Positions 44,766 through 54,000 are shown, counted from the first letter of the stretch. The stretch is 64,000 nt of DNA from Enterocloster alcoholdehydrogenati (GCF_013282095.1 NZ_BLTJ01000002.1:307960-371959), one strand, 5' to 3'. Notes: generated by a model not told the origin, from the sequence alone. Program-made: numbers and translations.

Positions 44766-45681
44766 ACTCCTCGCAGTCTAATAAATAAGGCGTAATCTGA
44801 TAAACGTAGAAGTTCAGCCAGTTCGTATACAGTGTGTTAGATGTATTTCTCCAGGTCAGAACCGGCACCGAAGAAGGGTCATTGCGGTCATAATAATTAC
44901 ATGGCAGTTCCGGCTTTAGGCCCTTATCCTGATCTCTGTGGTACTCATTATTCAGAGTCATTCTGTCATATTCCGGATGGCCCTGAACGAAAATCTGACG
45001 GCCGTCCCGGCTCATAACCAGGAATACTCCGGCCTCATCTGATTCTGCCAGGATGATCAGCTCCGGATGCTTTAAAATATCCTCCCTGCGAACCTCTGTA
45101 TACCGGGAATGAGGCGCCAGAAAGAAGTCGTTTAAGCTTCTTACCAGAGGCACCTTCCGATCCAGTACCCTGTGGTTGTAGATCCCGGACAGCTTATTTT
45201 CCCGCCTGTATTTTGGAATGCCGTAATGGTAGTAGAGCCCGGCCTGCGCTCCCCAGCAGATATGAAGGGTGGAGGTTACATGGGTTTTGCTCCATTCCAT
45301 GATAGCGGCCAGTTCCGGCCAGTAATTCACTTCCTCAAACGCCAGATTCTCCACCGGCGCGCCTGTGATAATCATACCGTCAAACCGGTTTCTGCGGATG
45401 CTCTCAAAGCTCACATAGAACTTATTCAAGTGGCTTGCGGAGGTGTTCTTTGACACATGGGTGGATAACATGAGAAAGGTGCAGTCCACCTGAAGAGGTG
45501 TATTAGACAGCGCCCGAAGAAGCTGTGTCTCCGTCTCCTCCTTTAATGGCATAAGGTTTAAAATCAGGATCTCCAGCGGCCGGATATCCTGCCTCATCGC
45601 CCTGTCCTCATCCATGATAAAAATATTTTCTGATTCCAGGATCGCCTTTGCAGGCAGATCCCTCTGTACTTTAATGGGCAT
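44764..45681 (-). CDS. metA: Homoserine O-acyltransferase MetA (predicted acetyl-CoA specific)
   Basis: The 305-residue MetA-family enzyme activates L-homoserine for methionine synthesis. The catalytic Cys142 is in LHICWGAQAGLYYHYG, and the His/Glu of the triad fall in FVQGHPEYD. Residue 111 is Glu (in GAPVENLAFEE). In this family Glu at that site goes with acetyl-CoA use, as in Bacillus cereus, while Gly goes with succinyl-CoA, as in E. coli; so the product is probably O-acetylhomoserine. It sits 36 bp after ligA and ends in a hairpin before the kdp region. Confidence 0.95.
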   Translation of the reverse strand: MPIKVQRDLPAKAILESENIFIMDEDRAMRQDIRPLEILILNLMPLKEETETQLLRALSNTPLQVDCTFLMLSTHVSKNTSASHLNKFYVSFESIRRNRFDGMIITGAPVENLAFEEVNYWPELAAIMEWSKTHVTSTLHICWGAQAGLYYHYGIPKYRRENKLSGIYNHRVLDRKVPLVRSLNDFFLAPHSRYTEVRREDILKHPELIILAESDEAGVFLVMSRDGRQIFVQGHPEYDRMTLNNEYHRDQDKGLKPELPCNYYDRNDPSSVPVLTWRNTSNTLYTNWLNFYVYQITPYLLDCEE

Positions 45682-45717
45682 ATAAAACCTTCTCCTTCCC
45701 CGCCCGGCGGCGCTGCG

Positions 45718-47670
45718 TTAAAGCATTTTCAGAAATTCCTCCTCTGATATAATCGGAATCCCCAGATCTTTTGCTTTCTTATTCTTTGATGAATTTGACA
45801 TAGTATCATTGTTGATCAGATAAGCGGTCTTTGAGGTCACGGAACCGGCCGCCTTCCCCCCCTTGCTCTCGATCAGCTCCTGCAGTTCCTTGCGGTTGGC
45901 AAAATGCTCCACCGAGCCTGTAATCACAAAGGTCAGTCCCTCAAACGGTTTCTCGCCCTCTTCCATCGGCTCCTGCTCAATGGTAAGCTCCCCAAGAAGG
46001 CGATCTACCACAGCGTTATTTTTTTCATCTGCAAAATAATCCATCCAGGCCTGAGCCAGCACTCCGCCGATACCATCTGCCGCCGTAAGCTCCTCTTCAC
46101 TGCTGCTGCGCATCTTTTGAAAATCATACTGAAAATGACGGCAGAGCATCTTGGCATTTGCCAGCCCGATACCGGCAATCCCCAGCCCGTAAATCACTCT
46201 CGGAAGCGTTGTCTCAGAGGCTTTCTTCACAGATGCAATAAGATTGTCATAGGATTTTGGCCCGAACCCTTCCATTTCCACAATGGTTTCCCTGTGATTC
46301 TCCAGATGGAAGATATCTGCAAACTCATGGATAAAGCCCATGCTGATAAATTTTTCCAGGGTAGCCTCAGACAAGCCGTCTATATTTAAGGCGTCTCTGC
46401 TGACAAAGAGGGTAAAGCTCTTTATCTTCTTGGCCTGACAATCGGGATTCGTGCAGTAAAGGCTCTTTACGTCATTGATCCGGCGGATCTTTGTAACCCC
46501 GCCGCAGACCGGACATCGATCGGGGATATCTCTGACGCCGCTGCGAGTCAGGTTTTGGGCAATCTGCGGGATAATCATATTCGCCTTGTAGACCGTGATC
46601 CTGTCTCCCGCTCCCAGTTCCAACCCTTCCATAATGCTGATATTATGGACGCTGGCGCGGCTCACTGTGGTGCCCTCCAGTTCCACCGGCTCAAATACCG
46701 CCACCGGATTGATAAGCCCCGTTCGTGAGGCGCTCCATTCTATATAGGAAAGCGTTGTCTCACGCACCTCGTCCTGCCACTTAAAGGCAATGGCATTTCT
46801 TGGAAATTTGGCTGTCCGCCCCAGAGAATCTCCGTAGGCAATATCATCGAAAAGAAGAACCAGACCGTCAGAGGGAATATCATTGTGCTCCGCTTCCCTG
46901 CCAAACCATTCCACTTTTTCGGGCAGCGTCTCGTCTGTCACCTCTTCGTGATACACCACCTCAAAGCCCTGGCTCTTTAACCATTCAAACTGGCATTTCC
47001 TGGAATTGTTAAAATCCACGCCCTCGGCCCGTACCAGGGCAAAGGCCTCAAAGTGAACATTGCGCTCTGCCGTAACCTGGCTGTTTAGCTGGCGCACCGA
47101 ACCGCTGCAGAGATTTCTGGGGTTTTTGTATTTGGCATCCGCATCCCCGATCTGGCTGTTGATCCGCTCAAAATCCGAATACGTAATCACTGCCTCGCCC
47201 CGCAGCACCAGCTGTCCCTTGTAGGCAATGTTTAAGGGGATATTGGAAAATGCCCGGGCATTGGCTGTGATGACCTCCCCGATTTCACCGTTTCCTCTGG
47301 TAACCGCCTTGGCCAGAATACCGTTTTCATAGGTCAGTACAATGGTCAGGCCATCCATTTTCCAGGATAAAATACCCTTTTTGTCACCCAGCCACTGCTG
47401 CAGATCCTCCACACTCTTTGTCTTGTCAAGAGAAAGCATAGGCGTCTCGTGGGTTTCCTTCGGCAGTTCACTTAAAACCTCATATCCCACCTGCTGCGTA
47501 GGGCTTCCCGATAAAATCACGCCAGTGGCCTTTTCCAGTGCTGCCAGCTCGTCATAAAGCCTGTCGTATTCAAGATTGCTCATAATCTCCCGGCTCTCCT
47601 GATAGTAAGCCTTTGCAGCCTCTCTCAGAATAGGGATCAGTTCTTTCATTCTTTGAATCTTTGTTTCCAT
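45718..47670 (-). CDS. ligA: NAD-dependent DNA ligase LigA
   Basis: LigA seals nicks in replication and repair using NAD. The 650-residue protein shows the N-terminal Ia domain and the adenylation site Lys in KMDGLTIVL. The OB-fold carries the LIEWS-like YIEWSASRTG segment. Four zinc-binding Cys appear in CPVCGG and YCTNPDCQ, followed by helix-hairpin-helix repeats and a C-terminal BRCT domain (GLTFVITGSVEHFANRKEL). All are in normal order. The ribosome-binding site AGGAGAG lies 5 bases before ATG. It is 17 bp after rluF. Confidence 0.96.
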   Translation of the reverse strand: METKIQRMKELIPILREAAKAYYQESREIMSNLEYDRLYDELAALEKATGVILSGSPTQQVGYEVLSELPKETHETPMLSLDKTKSVEDLQQWLGDKKGILSWKMDGLTIVLTYENGILAKAVTRGNGEIGEVITANARAFSNIPLNIAYKGQLVLRGEAVITYSDFERINSQIGDADAKYKNPRNLCSGSVRQLNSQVTAERNVHFEAFALVRAEGVDFNNSRKCQFEWLKSQGFEVVYHEEVTDETLPEKVEWFGREAEHNDIPSDGLVLLFDDIAYGDSLGRTAKFPRNAIAFKWQDEVRETTLSYIEWSASRTGLINPVAVFEPVELEGTTVSRASVHNISIMEGLELGAGDRITVYKANMIIPQIAQNLTRSGVRDIPDRCPVCGGVTKIRRINDVKSLYCTNPDCQAKKIKSFTLFVSRDALNIDGLSEATLEKFISMGFIHEFADIFHLENHRETIVEMEGFGPKSYDNLIASVKKASETTLPRVIYGLGIAGIGLANAKMLCRHFQYDFQKMRSSSEEELTAADGIGGVLAQAWMDYFADEKNNAVVDRLLGELTIEQEPMEEGEKPFEGLTFVITGSVEHFANRKELQELIESKGGKAAGSVTSKTAYLINNDTMSNSSKNKKAKDLGIPIISEEEFLKML

Positions 47671-47686
47671 AGTCTCTCCTGACTTC

Positions 47687-48496
47687 TCACTTTTTTATAT
47701 CAAGGTTGGCGGGTATAAAATGAGTTTTGACGTTTCTTCTCATATCCAGATCCTTCGCAGACAGACTGTTTGAACCCTCAAGCTGACGCAAAAGTTCCTG
47801 ATATTCCTCCTTTCTGACCTCTCTGCAGGCGCCCTCCTCAAGGCCGTTCAGACAGATGTTCATGATCCGCACACGCTTAAGGCTCTTTACCTGACAGCCG
47901 CAGGCGGCGCACATCCGCCGGATCTGACGGTTTAATCCCTGAGTAAGGATAATGGAAAAGGTACGCTCCTCCAGTTTCTTTACCTTACAGGGCAGGGTTT
48001 TTCGCTCCAGATCAGGCAGCCACAGGCCAGCCGCCATTTTTTTTACAAACCCATCCGTAACAGGACGGTCCACGGTAACAATATACTCCTTTTCATGAGC
48101 ATTTCCGCTGCGCATGATCTTATTCACCAGATCACCCTGATTCGTCATAAGCAGCAGTCCCTGGGAGTCCTTATCCAGCCGTCCTATGGGATAGACCCTT
48201 TGCGGGTATCCCAGAAAATCTACGATATTTTCCGCCCGATCCTTGTCCGAGGTTGTGCATACAATACCTTTTGGCTTGTTGACTGCTAAAAGCACCGGTC
48301 TGGGGAGCTCTTTCTCCTGTCCCACCCTTCCCGCTGCCCGGCCGCAGCAGACTACAGTCTGGCCCTCTGACACTTTTTGTCCGGCTGCTGCCCTTTTTCC
48401 ATCTACCAGAACCTTTCCCTCTTCAATCAGACGGTCTGCTTCCCGTCTCGAACAGACCCCCATGCGGCCAAGCCATTTGTTCAGACGCTCTTCCAC
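47687..48496 (-). CDS. rluF: 23S rRNA pseudouridine synthase, RluF type
   Basis: The 269-residue protein has an N-terminal S4 RNA-binding domain (ERLNKWLGRMGVCSRREADRL, residues 2-50). The RsuA/RluB/E/F catalytic domain follows, with the active-site Asp in YPIGRLDKDSQGLLLMTNQG and the later LTQGLNRQIRRMCAACGC. The last feature resembles RluF, which makes pseudouridine 2604 in 23S rRNA. The start chosen is the GTG at 48496 with AAAGGAGG 8 bases upstream; the frame can extend to a GTG at 48517, but that would translate the ribosome-binding site. Confidence 0.9.
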   Translation of the reverse strand: MEERLNKWLGRMGVCSRREADRLIEEGKVLVDGKRAAAGQKVSEGQTVVCCGRAAGRVGQEKELPRPVLLAVNKPKGIVCTTSDKDRAENIVDFLGYPQRVYPIGRLDKDSQGLLLMTNQGDLVNKIMRSGNAHEKEYIVTVDRPVTDGFVKKMAAGLWLPDLERKTLPCKVKKLEERTFSIILTQGLNRQIRRMCAACGCQVKSLKRVRIMNICLNGLEEGACREVRKEEYQELLRQLEGSNSLSAKDLDMRRNVKTHFIPANLDIKK

Positions 48497-48716
48497 CAGG
48501 CAGTCCTCCTTTTTCACTTCATTTATGATTTTGTCTTTTCATTTTTTACTTTGTCTGCACAGCAGGCAGCCTAAAAATCATGTGCTGTTTCTGTGCTGAT
48601 CTAGTATATCATCAATTTTGCATTCAGGCAATAAAAGGCGCATTCGCCTCCCTCACTTTTTTTGTTAAAATGCTGGCATATAAAACAAGGGTGATAAACC
48701 GACAAATGAACGCAAA

Positions 48717-48845
48717 TCAGCAGTTTATTCCAAACAGACTGCAGGCTCCTGCCAGACGGACGGGGCAGTCCATACAGGAAATCAGACAGTGGCCTATCTG
48801 GGCAGTGTATAAAGAAGTTTCCTTTACATTGTCCGCATAATCCAA
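48717..48845 (-). CDS. Possible 42-residue Cys-rich small protein
   Basis: In the otherwise empty gap between queA and rluF, the minus frame from TTG 48845 to TGA 48717 has good codon usage and a Cys-rich second half (GHCLISCMDC then GACSLFGINC). No convincing ribosome-binding site is seen and the start lies in the hairpin at 48844-48879. A second frame from an ATG at 48855 also carries a CxxC motif. Unrecognised and unproven; the rest of 48518-48913 shows nothing I can support. Confidence 0.28.
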   Translation of the reverse strand: MDYADNVKETSLYTAQIGHCLISCMDCPVRLAGACSLFGINC

Positions 48846-48879
48846 AAGCGTCCATGGGCCTAATCACCTGGACGCTTTT
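48844..48879. terminator. Terminator downstream of queA
   Basis: The perfect 11-bp stem AAAAGCGTCCA (48844-48854) / TGGACGCTTTT (48869-48879) has a 14-base loop. The T run is six long on the plus strand and four on the minus strand, so it may act in both directions. It is about 35 bp past the queA stop. Confidence 0.7.
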
Positions 48880-48913
48880 TTCTGAAATGTTTCAGACGGG
48901 ACAGCTCTCCCGT

Positions 48914-49951
48914 TTATTTTTCACTGTCAGTAATGAGCATGGCATCCCCAAATGAAAAGAACCTGTATCGCTCCCGAATAGCCTCCTCATATGCCTTCAG
49001 GATATGCTCTCTTCCTGCCAGAGCGCTGACTAACATCACCAGCGTAGATTCTGGCAGATGGAAATTGGTAATCAGAGAATCCAGAATCTTAAACCGGTAT
49101 CCCGGATAAATGAAAATATCCGTCCATCCCGTCTTAGCCTGAAGAATACCGTCCGCTGTTGAGGCTGATTCCACAGTACGGCAACTGGTGGTGCCTACGC
49201 AGATTACCCTGCCTCCTGCCGCCTTTGTATCATTGACTTTCTTTGCCTCCGATTCCTCCACCATATAAAACTCCGAATGCATATGGTGCTCCTGCACATT
49301 TTCCACCTTTACAGGACGGAAGGTACCAAGCCCTACATGGAGCGTCACATGGGCAATCTTAACCCCCATTTCCTCGATCTGCTTTAACAGTTCTTTTGTA
49401 AAATGAAGGCCTGCTGTGGGTGCAGCAGCAGACCCCTCATGGACTGCATACACCGTCTGATAACGGTTCTTGTCCTTTAACTGGTGGGTAATATAAGGCG
49501 GAAGGGGCATCTGGCCCAGCCGGTCTAAGATCTCTTCAAAAATACCTTCATAGGAAAACCGGATCAGGCGGTTTCCATCATCTACTGTCTCCAAAACCGT
49601 TCCTGTCAAAAGGCCGTCTCCAAAATCGATCACAGTGCCGGGCTTTGCTTTTTTTCCAGGCTTTACTAATGTCTCCCAAATATCATTTTCCCGCCGCTTT
49701 AACAAAAGCAGTTCAATCTTTGCCCCGGTGTCCTTCTTTACACCGAACAGACGGGCCGGAATCACCTTTGTATCGTTGATCACCAGACAATCGCCTGGTC
49801 TTAAATACTCGGTGATATCCTTAAAAATACGGTGTTTCACATCACCCGTTTTCTTATCAAGCACCAGAAGCCTTGATGCGGACCGATCCTCCAGGGGATC
49901 CTGGGCAATCAGCTCCTGGGGCAGGTCAAAATAAAAATCCTTTACATCCAT
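48914..49951 (-). CDS. queA: S-adenosylmethionine:tRNA ribosyltransferase-isomerase QueA
   Basis: QueA transfers and isomerises the ribosyl group of SAM onto preQ1 in tRNA, making epoxyqueuosine. The 345-residue protein has the family start [18 protein letters not shown], the central [10 protein letters not shown], the [11 protein letters not shown] block and [14 protein letters not shown] near the end. It is transcribed behind the anchored protein gene at 50010-51053. A GC-rich hairpin (about 49970-49987) lies just before its GGGAGG ribosome-binding site and may modulate translation. Confidence 0.96.
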   Translation of the reverse strand: MDVKDFYFDLPQELIAQDPLEDRSASRLLVLDKKTGDVKHRIFKDITEYLRPGDCLVINDTKVIPARLFGVKKDTGAKIELLLLKRRENDIWETLVKPGKKAKPGTVIDFGDGLLTGTVLETVDDGNRLIRFSYEGIFEEILDRLGQMPLPPYITHQLKDKNRYQTVYAVHEGSAAAPTAGLHFTKELLKQIEEMGVKIAHVTLHVGLGTFRPVKVENVQEHHMHSEFYMVEESEAKKVNDTKAAGGRVICVGTTSCRTVESASTADGILQAKTGWTDIFIYPGYRFKILDSLITNFHLPESTLVMLVSALAGREHILKAYEEAIRERYRFFSFGDAMLITDSEK

Positions 49952-50009
49952 GATCTGTCGTTCCTCCCGCGGCGCAGTCCTCTGCGCCGGTATTTATGCG
50001 TGTTTATTT

Positions 50010-51053
50010 TTATTCTGCAGCCGCAGCTGAGGCAGTCTCGGTCTGGCTTTCCTCCCGCGCTGTCTGGGCTGGATCTGCGGCTGACTCAGACTGGGACGTA
50101 TCCCCTTGTGCTCCGGCCTCTGTTGTTTCTGCCTCTGAGTTTTCTGCCTCTTCGGAAGAAATCGCGCCGTCCAGGATCTGTACCTGGCTGTCCGTATCCG
50201 TTCCATCTCCGGAAATATCTCCTGTGACAACGGCCCCGTTGCTCAGGCCCTTATAGATTCCAGCCAGCAGACTGTCTGACTCAATAGCAGCCTTTAATTT
50301 GGCCTTTACCTGGCGGTTTAAAAGGCGTACTCCTTCGGTCTGATTCTGCTCTGCCACATAATCTGCTTCATCACCAATGACATTTTCACGGATCACATAC
50401 CTGCCGTCGTCTCCCTTTACCACATAGCACCACATAATTCCAGGTGCCAATGTATCCACCCTACGGAATTTCACATCATAGATTACATAGACCAGATAAG
50501 AATCCTCTGTCAGCCCTTTCCGAGTGTAGCAGGTCACATCCTCATAATCCTGGACATAAGCCGCCTCCGCCTTCAGTTCCTTCCGGTAAAAATCCATATT
50601 TCCATCATCCGCTTTGCCGAATACCTGATAGAGAGCCGCCGGATCCTGATCAATCTTTGCCTGGAAATAGGCGCCTATAAGCTCATTTACCTGAGGGTAC
50701 GCGTCCTTCTCCAGATCATAGGAAGAAAAATCCGTGATCTCCTGCGTCTCATCCGTTCCTTCATCATCCGCTGCTGTGCTGTCAGAGGAAACTTCCTGAT
50801 CAATCTCTCCGTTTTCCTCCGGTTCCTGCGTCTCTGGCTCCGAAGTCTGGCTGTCACTTTCCTCATCCTCACCCAGAATCTCAATAACCCCCTCCTGATC
50901 CCTGGCCGCTGTTCCAGCAAAATGGGATACAGCAAACGCTCCTGCAATCAATACCGCCAGCGCAGCCCCGGCTCCCACTCCTATCCGGATCCGTTTCTTC
51001 TTATCATCATCCGGCCCTTTATAGCCTGATTTCCATCTGACCTTACGCGCCAT
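50010..51053 (-). CDS. Membrane-anchored protein with acidic linker and NTF2-like domain, unknown function
   Basis: From the ATG at 51053 (347 residues) the protein has a basic cytoplasmic start (MARKVRWKSGYKGPDDDKKK), one transmembrane helix (about residues 29-50), and an acidic Glu/Ser/Thr/Asp linker of about 75 residues. The folded domain (about 130-270, YPQVNELIGAYFQAKIDQDP to YVIRENVIGDE) has an NTF2-like or steroid-isomerase-like look. A Glu/Ala/Ser-rich tail follows. I know of no assigned function. The longer frame to 51248 would run across the tRNA gene and is rejected. Confidence 0.75.
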   Translation of the reverse strand: MARKVRWKSGYKGPDDDKKKRIRIGVGAGAALAVLIAGAFAVSHFAGTAARDQEGVIEILGEDEESDSQTSEPETQEPEENGEIDQEVSSDSTAADDEGTDETQEITDFSSYDLEKDAYPQVNELIGAYFQAKIDQDPAALYQVFGKADDGNMDFYRKELKAEAAYVQDYEDVTCYTRKGLTEDSYLVYVIYDVKFRRVDTLAPGIMWCYVVKGDDGRYVIRENVIGDEADYVAEQNQTEGVRLLNRQVKAKLKAAIESDSLLAGIYKGLSNGAVVTGDISGDGTDTDSQVQILDGAISSEEAENSEAETTEAGAQGDTSQSESAADPAQTAREESQTETASAAAAE

Positions 51054-51131
51054 AATTTTATCCTCCGTTCTATGCCCACAGGGGCCGTATCTTCGCTCTA
51101 TTCTAGCAAAAAGACCTGCAAAATGCAACAG

Positions 51132-51159
51132 AAAAACCAGGAGGCCATCCCCCTGGTTT
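51132..51159 (-). terminator. Terminator downstream of tRNA-Arg
   Basis: On the minus strand AACCAGGGGG pairs with CCTCCTGGTT (10 bp with one G-T pair, 4-base loop) and is followed by a short T run, about 30 bp past the tRNA 3' end. Confidence 0.75.
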
Positions 51160-51190
51160 CTCTGTGTAATGCAGAATAAGGTATCAAAAA

Positions 51191-51262
51191 TGCGTCTGAT
51201 AGGAATCGAACCTACGCACGCGGCTCCGGAGGCCACTGCTCTATCCACTGAGCTACAGACGC
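51191..51262 (-). tRNA. tRNA-Arg(CCG)
   Basis: The 72-nt cloverleaf folds on the minus strand. The acceptor stem is GCGTCTG/CAGACGC with discriminator A, the D arm GCTC/GAGC, and the anticodon stem GTGGC/GCCGC with loop CTCCGGA giving anticodon CCG (reads CGG). The T arm loop is TTCGATT. CCA is not encoded. It is a single tRNA with its own promoter and terminator. Confidence 0.95.
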
Positions 51263-51271
51263 ATCTCCTTT

Positions 51272-51300
51272 ATATTACTATACTTTTCCAAAAACTGCAA
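51272..51300 (-). promoter_or_regulatory. Promoter of tRNA-Arg
   Basis: TTGCAG (51300-51295) and TAATAT (51277-51272) on the minus strand are 17 bp apart; transcription would start a few bases before the tRNA. Confidence 0.65.
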
Positions 51301-51391
51301 CCATTTTTTTGATTTTAGAAAATTTCTGTAACGATTCAGCAGGCGTCTTGATTGCTTTCCCAAGATTTTTGGCTGAAAGACTTGTTTTCTC

Positions 51392-51420
51392 TTGACAAAT
51401 CCCCAGTTTGCCCTTATTCT
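51392..51420 (+). promoter_or_regulatory. Promoter of the DUF5688 gene
   Basis: Consensus TTGACA (51392-51397) and TATTCT (51415-51420) have a 17-bp spacer. The start site would be near 51427, leaving an AT-rich leader of about 180 nt before the TTG start at 51610. No other gene is seen in 51264-51609. Confidence 0.7.
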
Positions 51421-51609
51421 GTTTTTAGATTCATTTTATTTCTGGACTTTCATTTTCCAACTATTCTGTAACCGCTTCAGGATTTTCTTAGAATTTTCTT
51501 TTCGTCATCTCCCTGAAAGGCTGCCTTATACAGACGATCATTATTTTATAACCGCTATGGAACTGCATTGCCAGTTTACATAAATTCAATGTATGAAGGG
51601 GGTATACAT

Positions 51610-52521
51610 TTGGTATACGACACATTTTTAAACAAGGTAAAATCGGGAATGGAGCAGGCTTTGGGACAGGAATATGAGCTTACTCTGCGCAAAATTCCAA
51701 AAAACAACGGTCTTATCCTGGACGGTCTGTGCATCTCAAAGGGCAGGGATTCAGTAGCGCCCACGATCTATCTGAATGACTGCTACCGTCAGTATCTGGA
51801 AGGAACCTCCCTTACAGAGATCACCTCCCATCTTTTAGAGCTTTACCGCTCCAATGAGATCCCGCCTCTTATTCACCCGAATGTCCTTTCTGATTACAAA
51901 GCTATGGAATCCCGAATTGCCTGCCGTCTGGTAAACACGGCCTCCAACGAAGCCATGCTGAGGGAAATGCCCCACATTCCCTGGTTAGATCTCTCCATTG
52001 TATTCTATCTTTTTCTTCAGGAAGATGATACCGGCGTCATGACAGCTGCGATCCACCATTCCCATCTAAAGACATGGGGCATCCGCCCGGAGGAACTGTT
52101 TCATACAGCTCTCAACAATGTTTCCCGTCTCTTTCCGCCTTCCATTACAGATATGGCCCGTATTCTTGAGGACGCCGCTGGAAACTTTGCAGCATCCGAT
52201 CCTTCCTTCACCGCTCCCTTTTATGTTCTGACCAATACCAGCGGCGTCAACGGTGCAGTATGTATGCTCTATCCCAATGTACTAAAGCATTTCTCAGAGG
52301 GCATTGAACAGGATGTAGTAATCCTCCCTTCCAGTATTCATGAGGTCCTTCTTTTAGCTGATGAAGAAGGCATCTCCTATGACGAACTGAGCCAGATGGT
52401 AGCACAAATCAATACCTCCGAGGTTCTCCCACAGGATCGTCTTTCCAATCAGGTCTACCGCTACAGCCGTAAATCAGATTCTATCGAGCTGGTTTCCTCA
52501 ACCCTTCTTCCCCTGAACTAA
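51610..52521 (+). CDS. DUF5688 family protein
   Basis: The 303-residue protein matches the DUF5688 family common in Lachnospiraceae (opening VYDTFLNKVKSGMEQALG, and a C-terminal part with FYVLTNTSGVNGA and a VVILPSSIHEVLLL segment). No signal peptide, membrane helix or known catalytic motif is visible; function unknown. The start chosen is a TTG at 51610 preceded by GAAGGGGG. Upstream in-frame ATGs (51568, 51589) would place the ribosome-binding site inside the gene. It is monocistronic, ending in a shared terminator. Confidence 0.8.
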   Translation: MVYDTFLNKVKSGMEQALGQEYELTLRKIPKNNGLILDGLCISKGRDSVAPTIYLNDCYRQYLEGTSLTEITSHLLELYRSNEIPPLIHPNVLSDYKAMESRIACRLVNTASNEAMLREMPHIPWLDLSIVFYLFLQEDDTGVMTAAIHHSHLKTWGIRPEELFHTALNNVSRLFPPSITDMARILEDAAGNFAASDPSFTAPFYVLTNTSGVNGAVCMLYPNVLKHFSEGIEQDVVILPSSIHEVLLLADEEGISYDELSQMVAQINTSEVLPQDRLSNQVYRYSRKSDSIELVSSTLLPLN

Positions 52522-52620
52522 ATTTGGGGATTGCGCACTGCTGTCCAACTCCGCTGCCCCAGCAGGCATCCCACAGCCTTCATCTGATCCGCTGTCTGAG
52601 GGGAAGAGGAAACGCACTGT

Positions 52621-52668
52621 AAAAAGCTGCTGTCTGAGCAGATTTCTCTGTCCAGACAGCAGCTTTTT
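52621..52668. terminator. Bidirectional terminator
   Basis: The perfect 16-bp stem AAAAAGCTGCTGTCTG (52621-52636) / CAGACAGCAGCTTTTT (52653-52668) serves both the DUF5688 gene (plus) and the cell-wall-binding protein gene (minus). Confidence 0.9.
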
Positions 52669-52674
52669 GCAATC

Positions 52675-53856
52675 CTACTGCACCCAGGCTCCGGAACCGT
52701 CCACATATCTGCCATCCGGCGTCCATGTGTTCGTATACATCACTCCATTTCCGCCCATATAGTACCATCTTCCGTTTATGGACTGCCATCCGGTAGTCAT
52801 GGCACCACTTCCGTCCAGATAATACCATTGCCCGTTCTGCTGCAGCCAGCCGGTCTGCATGGCTCCGCTGTTGTTCAGATAGTACCAGCGCCCGCCTACC
52901 GACTGCCAGCCAGTCTGCATCTCACCGCTTCCGTTCAGGTAATACCATACCCCATTTACGTTCTGCCAGCCGGTAGTCATGACCCCGCTTGGATTGAGAT
53001 AATACCACTGGCGGTCTACTTTCTGCCATCCAGTGAGCATATAGCCGGAATTATCAAAAAGATACCAGGTGCCACTAATCTGTTTCCATCCTCCGGAAGG
53101 ATATCCGCCGCCTGCATAGGAATACCACCAGCGATTTCCGTCCTGAATCCAGCGACCGCTTCCATTGTAGGTACCGGCCTCATCTTCGTCAATATAGAGA
53201 GAAGAGGAATCTTCTGACCAGTCACCTGTTTTATTGTTATAGCTGGCAATCGCCCTTACACGGAAGGTATAGTCGCCTTCCTTATTAAAATATCCAGAAA
53301 AATCAAAATAATTATTAGTCGTATTTACTGTAGTCACTGTCTTGTCGTCTCTTAAAAGCTTTACATCATAGCTTTTAGCGCCTTCTATCTCATCCCACTC
53401 AGCGGTATGGTCATTCCAGTCCAGGTTCGAGGTTCCTTCCAGCCTTCCGCCAATGCGTTTTAGTTCAACGGTCACTTCCATATAGTCACCATCATCATAA
53501 ATCTTGGCTTTCTTAAACTCTGCATCACAGCCGGATACCTTAAAATGGCTTTTGCTGGTATAGGAAAAACGATAGCCCTCTCTGGCGGAAAGTTCTATCT
53601 TCACCTCAGGCACATCCCCTACTGTCCAGGTATCTTTATCCTCTGTATTTGTATACTCTGCCGATTCCACATCGTAGGTGTTATCCCCGGCGCTCACATG
53701 GATATCTCCGATATCCTCTCCTGTCTCCGGCTCCTTATCATAAGAAAACTGCAGCCGTACCGTATCAATCTTTTCGTCTGCTGCATAAGCCGTGAAAACA
53801 GACATGGCCGATAATAAGAACGCTATTGCCAGGGAAACCATTTTCTTTGTACGCAT
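52675..53856 (-). CDS. Secreted protein with C-terminal choline/cell-wall-binding repeats
   Basis: The 393-residue protein starts with a signal peptide (VSLAIAFLLSAMSVFTAYA, cleavage near AYA-AD). Two beta-rich regions follow. The first is acidic (residues 27-130), the second a fibronectin-III-like domain (about 135-225, LDWNDHTAEWDEIEGAKSYDV). The C-terminal half has six to seven tandem cell-wall-binding repeats of about 20 residues (GWQ-x-WYYLN-x-SG-x-M-x-T pattern). Such repeats anchor proteins to wall choline or other teichoic decorations. There is no catalytic domain, so a surface adhesin or binding role is likely. The ATG at 53856 follows AGGAGGAGG. Confidence 0.88.
   Translation of the reverse strand: MRTKKMVSLAIAFLLSAMSVFTAYAADEKIDTVRLQFSYDKEPETGEDIGDIHVSAGDNTYDVESAEYTNTEDKDTWTVGDVPEVKIELSAREGYRFSYTSKSHFKVSGCDAEFKKAKIYDDGDYMEVTVELKRIGGRLEGTSNLDWNDHTAEWDEIEGAKSYDVKLLRDDKTVTTVNTTNNYFDFSGYFNKEGDYTFRVRAIASYNNKTGDWSEDSSSLYIDEDEAGTYNGSGRWIQDGNRWWYSYAGGGYPSGGWKQISGTWYLFDNSGYMLTGWQKVDRQWYYLNPSGVMTTGWQNVNGVWYYLNGSGEMQTGWQSVGGRWYYLNNSGAMQTGWLQQNGQWYYLDGSGAMTTGWQSINGRWYYMGGNGVMYTNTWTPDGRYVDGSGAWVQ
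52700..53110 (-). repeat. Tandem about 60-bp repeats coding for cell-wall-binding units
   Basis: The DNA repeats with a period near 60 bp, each unit carrying ATAATACCA (Trp-Tyr-Tyr-Leu reversed) and a CTGCCA-CCGGT element. Units are 70-85 percent alike by eye. Such arrays can gain or lose copies by recombination. Confidence 0.75.
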
Positions 53857-53906
53857 AACCACTCCTCCTCCTATTAAAATCCACTTTGTTCTTTTTGTAT
53901 GATTTT

Positions 53907-53935
53907 ATTATAAATGAAAGTTTTAATTTATGCAA
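53907..53935 (-). promoter_or_regulatory. Promoter of the cell-wall-binding protein gene
   Basis: TTGCAT (53935-53930) and consensus TATAAT (53912-53907) on the minus strand have a 17-bp spacer, about 50 bp before the start codon. Confidence 0.7.
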
Positions 53936-54000
53936 TTTCATAATCCTTACAAAGAGTTTACAATTCCTGAGATTTTCAGAAAAATTCTGTAATTGTTCCC

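Noticed and set aside
45682..45717. SAM riboswitch or other leader before metA
   Set aside because: Only 36 bp separate ligA and metA; there is no room for a riboswitch.
48660..48840. 6S RNA or another structured RNA in the queA-rluF gap
   Set aside because: No long imperfect hairpin with a central bubble or other recognisable RNA fold was seen.
51054..51248. N-terminal extension of the anchored protein to 51248
   Set aside because: It would translate part of the tRNA-Arg gene; the ATG at 51053 begins the coherent basic tail and membrane helix.
52700..53110. CRISPR array
   Set aside because: The regular about 60-bp repeats code for cell-wall-binding units in frame and have no spacer structure.
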